Part shown: positions 34,575 through 41,890 of the stretch, piece after piece
Layout of the letters: each line of letters starts with the position of its first letter
How positions within the stretch are numbered: position 1 is the first letter of the stretch
The notes under the pieces: model-generated
Database searches by the model: none
What the model was told of the DNA's origin: nothing
What the model saw: the letters and a program-made list of their open reading frames with translations, nothing else
Source: Martinezella multihospitum
Lineage (GTDB): Bacteria > Pseudomonadota > Alphaproteobacteria > Rhizobiales > Rhizobiaceae
NCBI RefSeq assembly: GCF_900094585.1
Contig: NZ_FMAG01000004.1
Location: 248,001-312,000 of the forward strand
Reading direction: 5' to 3'
Length of the DNA: 64,000 nucleotides
Made by a program: the position numbers and the translations under genes

Positions 34575-36224
34575 CTACCAATTGCGGAACCGGGAAGGCG
34601 GCCTGTACAGGCCGCCGGAGGCAAGCATCAGATCTTTTATGGAATGCGCGGCCAGCAGACTGCGATCGGCATCCAAGGGATCAATTCCAAGGTCTTCGGG
34701 ACGCTGGATGACTTTGCGCTCGCGCAGATGCTCCACCATCTTGCGGTCCCTGGCGCGGCCGACCTCGGTGTAACCGGCCACGCCCCGGATCGCCTGCTCC
34801 CGCTCGTCCCTGTCACGGCACAACAACAGATTGGCGATCCCCTCTTCCGTCACGATATGGGTCACGTCGTCACCGTAAACCATCACGGGAGCCAGATCGA
34901 GCTGCAGTCTGTCAGCCAGATCCAGGGCGGCCAGACGCTCGACGAACATCGGCACCATGCCGTCGCCGAAGGTCTCGCCGATCTGGACGACCAGTTTGCG
35001 GCCACGGCGCAGGGCGGGAGTGGCTGCCGTGGGGTCGGCTTCCCGACCGGCACGCAGCCAGGCTTCGCTCGGATGACGCCGACCTCGCGCGTCCGATCCC
35101 ATATTGGGGGCGCCGCCGAAACCGGCGACCCTGCTGCCGGTCACGGTCGAACTGTTGCCGGCAAGATCGATCTGCAAGGTCGAGCCGATGAACATGTCGC
35201 AGGCATAGAGCCCGGCGGTCTGGCAGAAGGCGCGGTTGGAGCGCAGCGAGCCGTCAGGCCCGGTGAAGAAAATGTCGGGGCGAGCCCGCATATAGTCTTC
35301 CATGCCCACTTCGGACCCGAAGCAATGGATCTGCTCCACCCATCCGGCCTCGATGGCGGGGATCAAAGTGGGATGAGGGTTCAGTGCCCAATGCGTACAG
35401 ACCTTGCCCTTCAATCCCAGCCGTTCACCGTAAGTCGGCAGCAGCAGCTCGATGGCCGCCGTGTTGAAGCCGATGCCATGGTTCAGGCGGCGCACGCCAT
35501 AGGGCACATACAGCCCCTTGATCGCCAGCATTGCCGTCAGGATTTGCGTTTCGGTGATCGCCGCCGGATCGCGCGTGAACAGCGGCTCCACATAGAAGGG
35601 TCGCTTGGCGTCCACCACGAAATGAACCTGGTCGGCGGGAATGTCGACGCGCGGCACGCGATCAACGATCTCGCCCACCTGGGCGACGACCAGACCCTTG
35701 CCGAAGCTCGTCGCCTCGACGACCGTCGGCGTGTCTTCCGTATTCGGCCCGGTGTAGAGATTTCCCGCTTTGTCCGCGCTGACCGCGGCGATGAGCGCCA
35801 CCTGTGGCGTCAGATCAATAAAGTAGCGAGCGAAGAGTTCCAGATAGGTGTGAACGGCACCCAGTTCGATCTGGCCGCCGAACATCATGCGCGCGATGCG
35901 GGCCGACTGCGGGCCGGAATAAGAAAAATCGAGCCGCCGGGCGACGCCGCTTTCGAAAATGTCGAGATGCTCCGGCAGGACCACACCCGACTGTACCATA
36001 TGCAGATCGTGTATCCTGGTGACATCGACCTTGGATAGCGCCTTGGCCAACAGGTCGGCCTGCTTCTGGTTGTCGCCCTCAAGACAAACGCGATCTCCAG
36101 GCTTCAGGATCGCTTCCAGAAAAGCGACGAGCTGCTGCGGGTCGACGAGCTTGCCGGCAGAGAAACGCTGGCCGGCCTCGAGACGCGCCAGCCTGTCGCG
36201 ACCTTTCGTATTCCAATCAAGCAT
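34575..36224 (-). CDS. mdcA: Malonate decarboxylase alpha subunit MdcA (acetyl-ACP:malonate ACP transferase)
   Basis: MdcA exchanges acetyl for malonate on the ACP, so malonate is activated without ATP at each turn. This 549-residue protein has the CoA-transferase-like fold; visible family segments are HDLHMVQSGVVLPEHLDIFE, VALIAAVSADKAGNLYTGPN, EEGIANLLLC and AGYTEVGRARDRKM. The open frame reaches 36338, but the ATG at 36224 has an AAAGGG ribosome site and starts MLDWNTKGRDRL, as expected. It is the first gene of the leftward mdcACDEGBH operon and diverges from madLM over about 130-170 bp. Confidence 0.94.
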   Translation of the reverse strand: MLDWNTKGRDRLARLEAGQRFSAGKLVDPQQLVAFLEAILKPGDRVCLEGDNQKQADLLAKALSKVDVTRIHDLHMVQSGVVLPEHLDIFESGVARRLDFSYSGPQSARIARMMFGGQIELGAVHTYLELFARYFIDLTPQVALIAAVSADKAGNLYTGPNTEDTPTVVEATSFGKGLVVAQVGEIVDRVPRVDIPADQVHFVVDAKRPFYVEPLFTRDPAAITETQILTAMLAIKGLYVPYGVRRLNHGIGFNTAAIELLLPTYGERLGLKGKVCTHWALNPHPTLIPAIEAGWVEQIHCFGSEVGMEDYMRARPDIFFTGPDGSLRSNRAFCQTAGLYACDMFIGSTLQIDLAGNSSTVTGSRVAGFGGAPNMGSDARGRRHPSEAWLRAGREADPTAATPALRRGRKLVVQIGETFGDGMVPMFVERLAALDLADRLQLDLAPVMVYGDDVTHIVTEEGIANLLLCRDRDEREQAIRGVAGYTEVGRARDRKMVEHLRERKVIQRPEDLGIDPLDADRSLLAAHSIKDLMLASGGLYRPPSRFRNW

Positions 36225-36268
36225 TTGATTGCCCTTTGTATGCGCAAGAGCGTGTTTCTGGAAATATA

Positions 36269-36290
36269 ATGTACACACAATTGCGAAAAC
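36269..36290. promoter_or_regulatory. Possible GntR operator between mdcA and madL
   Basis: The segment AATGTACACACAATTG has an imperfect TGTAC/ACA symmetry related to the ATTGT-ACAAT pattern used by malonate GntR regulators. It lies between the divergent mdcA and madL starts, where such a site is expected. The match is weak. Confidence 0.25.
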
Positions 36291-36351
36291 TGCAACAACG
36301 TGTATTTTAAAATCGTCATGCGGTTTATCTGTATGCATTGGAGGAGGAAAA

Positions 36352-36402
36352 ATGTTGAGTTTGTATTTCTATAGAAGCGCATGCGGGGAGGATCGCTCAT
36401 GA
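36352..36402 (+). CDS. Short leader ORF coupled to madL (16 residues)
   Basis: An ATG at 36352 follows a very strong GGAGGAGG ribosome site and encodes MLSLYFYRSACGEDRS. Its TGA overlaps the ATG of madL exactly (ATGA at 36399-36402), and the madL ribosome site GGGGAGG lies inside this ORF. This suggests translational coupling, although the peptide may have no function of its own. Confidence 0.5.
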   Translation: MLSLYFYRSACGEDRS

Positions 36403-36821
36403 TGATCTCCGGTGTCGCAATGCTTGCCCTTTGCACCCTCTTGGGGAGCATCCTCGGTGATCTCCTGGGAGTGGCGCTTGGCGTGAAGGCGAATGTCGGC
36501 GGTGTCGGCATCGCCATGATCCTGCTCATCGCCACGCGGCTTTGGCTGAGTAGACGAGGTTTGTTGACGCTGCCGCTCAAACTCGGTGTCGAGTTTTGGG
36601 GTGCTCTTTATATTCCGATCGTCGTCGCCATGGCAGCGCAGCAAAACGTGCTGGTGGCTGCACGCAGCGGTCCGCTGGTGCTGATCGCCGGCATCGTGAC
36701 GGTTTTCGTTTGCTTCGCAACTGTCGCCTTGATGAGCCGTGTCGGCGAGAGAGGCGACACGATGGACGAAATCGAAGCAAAGGCCAGGGGTGAGCTTGCC
36801 GCCTCCGGTAACCCGGGCTGA
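36399..36821 (+). CDS. madL: Malonate transporter subunit MadL
   Basis: MadL and MadM together form a sodium- or proton-driven malonate importer. This 140-residue membrane protein has about four helices and the family segments GDLLGVALGVKANVGGVGIA and EFWGALYIPIVVAMAAQQNV. The start at 36399 (MMISGVAM) has GGGGAGG seven bases upstream and is coupled to a preceding short ORF. madM follows after 11 bp. Confidence 0.93.
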   Translation: MMISGVAMLALCTLLGSILGDLLGVALGVKANVGGVGIAMILLIATRLWLSRRGLLTLPLKLGVEFWGALYIPIVVAMAAQQNVLVAARSGPLVLIAGIVTVFVCFATVALMSRVGERGDTMDEIEAKARGELAASGNPG

Positions 36822-36832
36822 GGGAGGCTGCC

Positions 36833-37597
36833 ATGGAGATCTTGAAACACGACCTGACTGCCAACAGCCTGCTTACCGCGTTTGCGATCGTCGGATTGGT
36901 CATGTGGCTGTCGAATGCCATTTCGAAACATGTCCTGTTCGGCCGCGTTCACGGCTCGGCCATCGCAATCGTTCTGGGGCTCGCTGCCGCCTTTACGGCC
37001 GGTCTGTGGACCGGAGGCGAGAAAGGGGTGGTGGATATTCCAATCCTCAGTGGCATCGGCCTGATGGGTGGAGCCATGCTGCGCGATTTCGCCATCGTTG
37101 CCACGGCCTTTGAAGTGGACGTTGCGCAGGCCCGCAAGGCTGGCCTTGTCGGAGCGCTTGCCCTGGGCCTCGGTACGCTGCTCCCGTTCATTGTCGGCTC
37201 GTTGCTCGCCGTCGCCTTCGGTTACACGGATGCCGTATCCATAACGACGATCGGTGCCGGTGCGGTTACCTACATCGTAGGTCCTGTGACGGGTGCCGCT
37301 CTGGGCGCAAGCTCGGCGGTGATTGCGCTGTCGATTGCGACCGGTGTTTTCAAGGCGGTCCTTGTCATGGTCGGAACCCCGATCGTGGCCAAGGCGATCG
37401 GTCTCGATAATCCTCGCAGTGCCATGGTGTTCGGTGGCCTGATGGGAACCGTCAGCGGCGTGTCGGGTGGCTTGGCGGCGACCGATCGCCGTCTCGTTCC
37501 CTATGGTGCGCTGACGGCGACGTTTCATACGGGGCTGGGCTGCCTCGTTGCGCCCTCGATCCTTTACCTTGCCGTGCGGGCGATTGCAGGGGGCTGA
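36833..37597 (+). CDS. madM: Malonate transporter subunit MadM
   Basis: This 254-residue membrane protein is the larger partner of MadL. It has about seven to nine helices and the family segments MGGAMLRDFAIVATAFEVD, TIGAGAVTYIVGPVTGAALG and GLMGTVSGVSGGLAATDRRL. A ribosome site (GAGGGAGG-like) lies at about ten bases before the ATG. Substrate supply for the divergent malonate decarboxylase operon is the obvious role. Confidence 0.93.
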   Translation: MEILKHDLTANSLLTAFAIVGLVMWLSNAISKHVLFGRVHGSAIAIVLGLAAAFTAGLWTGGEKGVVDIPILSGIGLMGGAMLRDFAIVATAFEVDVAQARKAGLVGALALGLGTLLPFIVGSLLAVAFGYTDAVSITTIGAGAVTYIVGPVTGAALGASSAVIALSIATGVFKAVLVMVGTPIVAKAIGLDNPRSAMVFGGLMGTVSGVSGGLAATDRRLVPYGALTATFHTGLGCLVAPSILYLAVRAIAGG

Positions 37598-37603
37598 ACC
37601 CAC

Positions 37604-37780
37604 ATGGGAAAGCCGGTCGAAACGGTGCAGGAGTAGGCCCTTAGACGCCTCATCCTGCACAGGATCGCCGAGGACGAGTTCTGCGTGCCTGGCGATACCT
37701 CGATGCTTGCCGCCGCCGCCGTCGATGATCTCCTCGCCAGCAGGCAAAACAAGCCGGACGCGCCTTGGTGCTTCATATAG
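37604..37780 (+). pseudogene. 58-codon frame interrupted by an in-frame amber codon
   Basis: Six bases after madM an ATG opens a frame that reads MGKPVETVQE, then TAG at 37634, then continues in the same frame for 47 codons (ALRRLILHRIAEDEFCVPGD and on to APWCFI) before a second TAG at 37778. The downstream part has coding-like composition. It may be a small gene disabled by one stop, or a remnant of a larger gene. I do not recognise a family. Confidence 0.4.
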
Positions 37781-37849
37781 ATTGCTATCTGTCGAATTGG
37801 ATGGTGTAAAACCGAACGGTTGCACGCCAAATCGGAAGCAAGGTTTGAA

Positions 37850-38518
37850 ATGACGGAATTTGACGAAGCTGGATCGATCGGTCAGCGCATTAAGTTGGTG
37901 TTGATGGATGAGATTTCCTCCGGCGCCATAAGGCCTGGCACAAGTCTGGACGAAGCAACGCTCAGCAGCCGCTTCGGCGCTTCCCGCACGCCGGTGAGGG
38001 ACGCTCTACGTCAGCTGGAAGCGATCGGCCTGGTCGAGATTCGCCCGCGACGCGGTGCGACTGTGCTGCCACTGACCTTGCCGCGGCTGATGGAGATGTT
38101 CGAAGTAACCGCCGAGATGGAATGCATGTGCGTCCGCCTTGCAACCCATCGGATAACAGGCGTGGAGCGTGCGGTTCTGACCGAAATTCACGAGCGTTCT
38201 GAACTTGCGGCGAAGGCAGACGACTTCGAACAGTATGACAAGCTCAATTTGTCCTTTCACGAAACGCTGTATCGCGGTGCGCATAACGAGTTTCTGTTTG
38301 ATGAATTGATGAGGCTGCGGGCAAGACTGCTGCCATTCCGCAGGACTCAGCTGCGCCAACCGAAGCGATTGACAGCTTCATTCCTTGAGCACGAGGCGAT
38401 CCTGCGCGCCATGATCCGGGGCGATGCGACGGAAGCGACCCTGGTCATGCGCGAGCACATGCTGAATGCGGCTTTGGCATTGGCGCGCTATATGGAAATC
38501 GACGAGGGAGCCGACTGA
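37850..38518 (+). CDS. mdcY: GntR (FadR-type) regulator of malonate catabolism
   Basis: This 222-residue regulator has an N-terminal winged helix-turn-helix (LDEATLSSRFGASRTPVRDA, then LRQLEAIGLVEIRPRRGATV) and an FCD-type helical effector domain with the conserved Asp/His pattern (ELAAKADDFEQYDKLNLSFH). The ATG at 37850 has AAGG six bases upstream. Position after madM and family agree with MatR/MdcY-type malonate-responsive repressors, so I infer that it controls the divergent mdc and mad promoters; the symbol is provisional. Confidence 0.8.
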   Translation: MTEFDEAGSIGQRIKLVLMDEISSGAIRPGTSLDEATLSSRFGASRTPVRDALRQLEAIGLVEIRPRRGATVLPLTLPRLMEMFEVTAEMECMCVRLATHRITGVERAVLTEIHERSELAAKADDFEQYDKLNLSFHETLYRGAHNEFLFDELMRLRARLLPFRRTQLRQPKRLTASFLEHEAILRAMIRGDATEATLVMREHMLNAALALARYMEIDEGAD

Positions 38519-38541
38519 ATAGCCAAACGATTCCACCGTCG

Positions 38542-38562
38542 CCCAAGTTGTCTGGTCTTGGG
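38542..38562. terminator. Hairpin between convergent GntR and histidine kinase genes
   Basis: CCCAAG and CTTGGG form a 6-bp stem with a 9-nt loop in the convergent gap, and a 12-bp palindrome GGCGAATTCGCC follows at 38584-38595. Neither has a good T-run, so termination is only probable from position. Confidence 0.35.
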
Positions 38563-38615
38563 TTGTGCCGAACAAGGACGCGTGGCGAATTCGCCGGAAA
38601 TTGGGATCGCCGCGG

Positions 38616-39932
38616 CTAGTTGATTTTGACGGGCTGCGCAGCGTCCGAACCACTTCCCAGTCTGCTTTGGCTCGTCGGCTTTCGAGGTATTTCGAGCGTA
38701 ATGGTAAGGCCGCTGGCAGCAGGCAGTGACGCAAACACGCGGCCGCCATGACGCTCGATCGCCTGCCGGGTGATTGCAAGGCCAAGGCCGTATCCGTCTC
38801 CGGTCACGGCATCCTTGCCGCGTGAAAAGGGTTGAAAGATGCGCTCCAGCTCGTCTCGCCTGACGCCCGGCCCCTGATCGGCGACGCGAATATTGAGGAC
38901 ATCGTCCTTTATCTCGCAAAGCACGGCTATGTGTGAGTGGGCATCCGTGTATTTGACGGCGTTTCGCACGACGTTTTCCAGCGCCCTGTAGATCAGTTCT
39001 CCTTCGACTTTCGCCGGGAATGAACCGCTGATGCCGGTGGTGATTGAAACATCCCGTGCCTGCGCCTCGAATGCCGCGTCGCCCAGGATTTCGTTCAGGA
39101 GTTCGACGACATCGAGGGATTGGATTTTCAACGGCATGCTTGAGGTGGCGGTCAGCCGGGCAAGTGTCAGGACTTCACCCACCAGCACATCAAGGCGCTC
39201 GACCTCCCGGTCCATGCGGTCCAGCATGGCATCGAGTTTCGCCGGGCTTTGCCGCAGGACGCCCACGACGGCCTGCAGGCGGGACAATGGTGAGCGCAAT
39301 TCGTGAGACACATCGTGAAACAGCTGCTGCTGCGCATCCTGAAGTTCCTGCAATCGCGCAGCACTGGCATCGAAGTCGTGCGCGAGCGCTGTGACTTCGT
39401 CCGTTCGTCCGGCCATCTTGTCGCCGATGCGGAAGTCGAAGCGGCCATTCGCAAGCGCGCTCAGGCCGTTTCGCAGATGCACGACAGGGCGGATGAGATA
39501 TCGGGCGAGCGCACCTGCCGCGATCGTGCTCGAAATCAGGATCGTCAGCCATGGCAATATGGGAGCAAGGTTTTCAAAGGTGAAACTCATCGGCGTCGCC
39601 GCAAAAATTCGGTAGCAACTCCCGTCCTTCAAGACCGAACGTGCATCGGCCGCGTCCACTTGCGGGCATGCGTTGGTGTCCGAGGTCTTCGACAAGGAAA
39701 GACCAACCGGTTGTGTTTTTTCGCTCATGAACACGAAACGTCTGGCGGCGTCCTCGCCGTTCTCGATCAGAATGTTTGCAGCGAGGTTGACGAGGAGTGT
39801 CCGCCGGTCCTGTTCCAGTTCATGCGCGAAGGGGACCGCCTGGATAAGCTTGACTATAATAATGACGACGCCGACGGTTGCTGCGAGCGTCAGCCAGATA
39901 ATCGTGAAGAACTTCCAGAAGAGTTTTGGCAT
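38616..39932 (-). CDS. Sensor histidine kinase (CpxA-like)
   Basis: This 438-residue membrane kinase has a first helix at residues about 5-28 (FWKFFTIIWLTLAATVGVVI), a periplasmic domain of about 100 residues, a second helix (FENLAPILPWLTILISSTIA), a HAMP linker, and the kinase core. The phospho-acceptor is in FHDVSHELRSPLSRLQ; the ATP-binding motifs are ENVVRNAVKY (N), VADQGPGV (G1) and GDGYGLGLAI (G2). The general plan and periplasmic sensor size resemble CpxA-type envelope sensors. It starts two bases after the response-regulator stop and is co-transcribed with it. Confidence 0.9.
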   Translation of the reverse strand: MPKLFWKFFTIIWLTLAATVGVVIIIVKLIQAVPFAHELEQDRRTLLVNLAANILIENGEDAARRFVFMSEKTQPVGLSLSKTSDTNACPQVDAADARSVLKDGSCYRIFAATPMSFTFENLAPILPWLTILISSTIAAGALARYLIRPVVHLRNGLSALANGRFDFRIGDKMAGRTDEVTALAHDFDASAARLQELQDAQQQLFHDVSHELRSPLSRLQAVVGVLRQSPAKLDAMLDRMDREVERLDVLVGEVLTLARLTATSSMPLKIQSLDVVELLNEILGDAAFEAQARDVSITTGISGSFPAKVEGELIYRALENVVRNAVKYTDAHSHIAVLCEIKDDVLNIRVADQGPGVRRDELERIFQPFSRGKDAVTGDGYGLGLAITRQAIERHGGRVFASLPAASGLTITLEIPRKPTSQSRLGSGSDAAQPVKIN

Positions 39933-39934
39933 GG

Positions 39935-40618
39935 TCAATCCACGAGCAGTTGATAACCCAAGCCTCGTACGGACTGGATCCAGGATTGCCCGTCCTCTCG
40001 CAGGCCAAGTTTCTGACGAACGCTGCTGATATGAACATCGATGCGGCGATCAAAGGGCGTAAGCGGTTTTCCGAACGCCTGCTTGGAAATGTCCTGCTTT
40101 GACACCAGCTGACCGGCGTTGCGAGCCAGGACTTCCAGCAGGCCGAACTCCGTGCCGGTCAGCTCCAGCGGCTCGCCGCACCATTCGGCGCTTCTTTTGC
40201 CCGGATGGATCACGAGCCGACCAGCTTTTACGGCGTCAATTGATGCACCCGCCGGCTGGTGCGTCCGCCGCAAGATCGCCCGCAGCCTCGCTGCAAGTTC
40301 GCCTGGCGAACAGGGCTTCGGCACATAATCGTCGGCACCAAGGTTCAGGCCGGATATCCTGTCGATGTCGTCGCCTCTTGCCGTCAGCATCAGCACGGGG
40401 ATCTGGCTGAGCTTGCGGATCCGCTGCAGAACCTCGATCCCGTTCATCCGGGGCATCATGATGTCTAGGACGATGATGTCGACCGTATTTGCGGCGGCGG
40501 CGGCAATGGCCGCCCGCCCATCCGTGTCGGTTGCGACGTCATATCCTTCCTCGGTGAGATATTCCTGCAAAAGCATCGTTAGCTCGACATCATCGTCGAT
40601 GAGAAGAACCTTGCTCAT
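39935..40618 (-). CDS. OmpR-family response regulator (CpxR-like)
   Basis: This 227-residue regulator has a complete receiver domain (acidic residues Asp8 and Asp9, phospho-acceptor Asp52 in IIVLDIMMP, and Lys in VPKPCSPGEL) and a C-terminal winged helix (FDRRIDVHISSVRQKLG). The KPCSP segment is like CpxR/AmgR-type regulators. It is the first gene of a two-gene operon with the kinase and diverges from an RND efflux operon. Tandem half-sites upstream suggest that it regulates itself and the pump. Confidence 0.92.
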   Translation of the reverse strand: MSKVLLIDDDVELTMLLQEYLTEEGYDVATDTDGRAAIAAAAANTVDIIVLDIMMPRMNGIEVLQRIRKLSQIPVLMLTARGDDIDRISGLNLGADDYVPKPCSPGELAARLRAILRRTHQPAGASIDAVKAGRLVIHPGKRSAEWCGEPLELTGTEFGLLEVLARNAGQLVSKQDISKQAFGKPLTPFDRRIDVHISSVRQKLGLREDGQSWIQSVRGLGYQLLVD

Positions 40619-40680
40619 TCACCCTGTCCATCATTCATATCGGCAACTCATACAATATAAAGGCGAAGCTCAGGCCAAGT

Positions 40681-40716
40681 TTTACATAACTTAACACTCA
40701 CTTGACCGCACTTAAC
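40681..40716. promoter_or_regulatory. Four tandem TTNAC half-sites (CpxR-like boxes)
   Basis: TTTAC (40681), TTAAC (40691), TTGAC (40702) and TTAAC (40712) recur at 10, 11 and 10 bp. Read on the other strand they approximate GTAAA-N5-GTAAA, the CpxR box, and CTTAA-N5/6-CTTAA, the PmrA/QseB box. They lie between the response-regulator gene and the RND operon, where an OmpR-family dimer pair would bind direct repeats. Confidence 0.6.
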
Positions 40717-40810
40717 ATTCGTCCGGCTACTGATTGATGCCGATGAGCTGTGATCGATTGCTCGATTGGAACCGCTCGCGCTCCTGTCAGGAACCGCAAG
40801 GAATGCATTG

Positions 40811-41890
40811 TTGAAAAAGCCGTCCGTAAGATTCGCAGCCGCGTTCGTCGCGGCTACGCTTCTCCTTTCCCTTCCCTTCCGAAATGCCGCGGCGGAACAG
40901 GCCGCAGCGCCTGCTCTTACCGTTTCCCTGGCCGCACCGGAGCTGCGGAGCTGGCCTGAAACCGTCCCGGCGAGCGGCTGGCTGAAGTCATGGCAGGACG
41001 CAATCATAGCCTCGGAAACGAGTGGCCTGCGCATCACCGACGTTCTGGTCGATGTCGGATCGGTGGTGAAGAAGGGACAGACGCTGGCGCGGCTATCGCA
41101 GGACAGTGTTCTGGCCGAGCTTCGCAAGCAGGAAGCTGCCGTGGCAACGGCCAAGGCCAGTCTTGCCAAAGCCACGGCCAACGCGGATCGGGCGCGGCAA
41201 CTTCGCACCTCCGGTGCCTTGTCCGCCGAGAAGATCACCGAATATTTTGCTGACGAGCAGACCGCAACCGCAAGCCTCGCATCCGAGGAGGCGGCGCTCG
41301 ACAGCGAAAAGATCAAGCTTGGGCAAACGACGATCACGGCCGTGGACGATGGCTTGATAACCTCGCGTTCAGCCGATCTTGGTGCGGTGGTCTCCACCGG
41401 CACCGAGCTGTTTCGCATGGTTCGCCAGCAGCGTGTTGAATGGCAGGCGGAAGTGTCGGCACGCTACCTTCCGAGCATTTCGGAAGGCTTGAAGGCGATC
41501 ATCAACGGCCCTGACGGCCGTCGGATCGAGGGTAGGGTACGGCTGGTCGGGCCGTCGGTGAGTACGGATACCAGCCGCGCAATCATCTATGTCGCACTAC
41601 CCACAGATATGCAGCCGCGGATCGGGTTCTACGTCACAGGCAGCATAGAGCTGCGGACGACGCCGGCCGTGACTGTTCCCGAAACGGCGATCGTTTTCCG
41701 CGATGGGCTCAATTACGTTTTCACGGTCGGCGACGACAGCCGGGTGCGACGGGTGCGGGTGGAAACAGGTCGCCGCAACAATGGCGAGGTCGAGATCGTG
41801 TCCGGCCTGGACCGGTCTGCAAAGGTCGTAACGTCGGGCGGTGCATTCCTGTCGGACAATGATCTTGTAAAGGTCGCGGAGACAAACTGA
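40811..41890 (+). CDS. RND efflux periplasmic adaptor (membrane fusion protein)
   Basis: This protein of about 359 residues links the inner-membrane RND pump to an outer-membrane channel. It begins with a signal sequence (KKPSVRFAAAFVAATLLLSL, then an ANAAAEQ-like cleavage region), followed by lipoyl halves (ETSGLRITDVLVDVGSVVKK and TTITAVDDGLITSRSADLG), a helical hairpin and beta-barrel domains. No ATG fits; I choose the TTG at 40811 with AAGGA at eight bases. TTG at 40808 or 40766 are alternatives. It overlaps the pump gene by one base. Confidence 0.9.
   Translation: MKKPSVRFAAAFVAATLLLSLPFRNAAAEQAAAPALTVSLAAPELRSWPETVPASGWLKSWQDAIIASETSGLRITDVLVDVGSVVKKGQTLARLSQDSVLAELRKQEAAVATAKASLAKATANADRARQLRTSGALSAEKITEYFADEQTATASLASEEAALDSEKIKLGQTTITAVDDGLITSRSADLGAVVSTGTELFRMVRQQRVEWQAEVSARYLPSISEGLKAIINGPDGRRIEGRVRLVGPSVSTDTSRAIIYVALPTDMQPRIGFYVTGSIELRTTPAVTVPETAIVFRDGLNYVFTVGDDSRVRRVRVETGRRNNGEVEIVSGLDRSAKVVTSGGAFLSDNDLVKVAETN

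Noticed and set aside
36608..37825. 405-codon minus-strand frame
   Set aside because: Antisense to madL and madM; its composition (many His, Arg, Asp) is that of a shadow frame.
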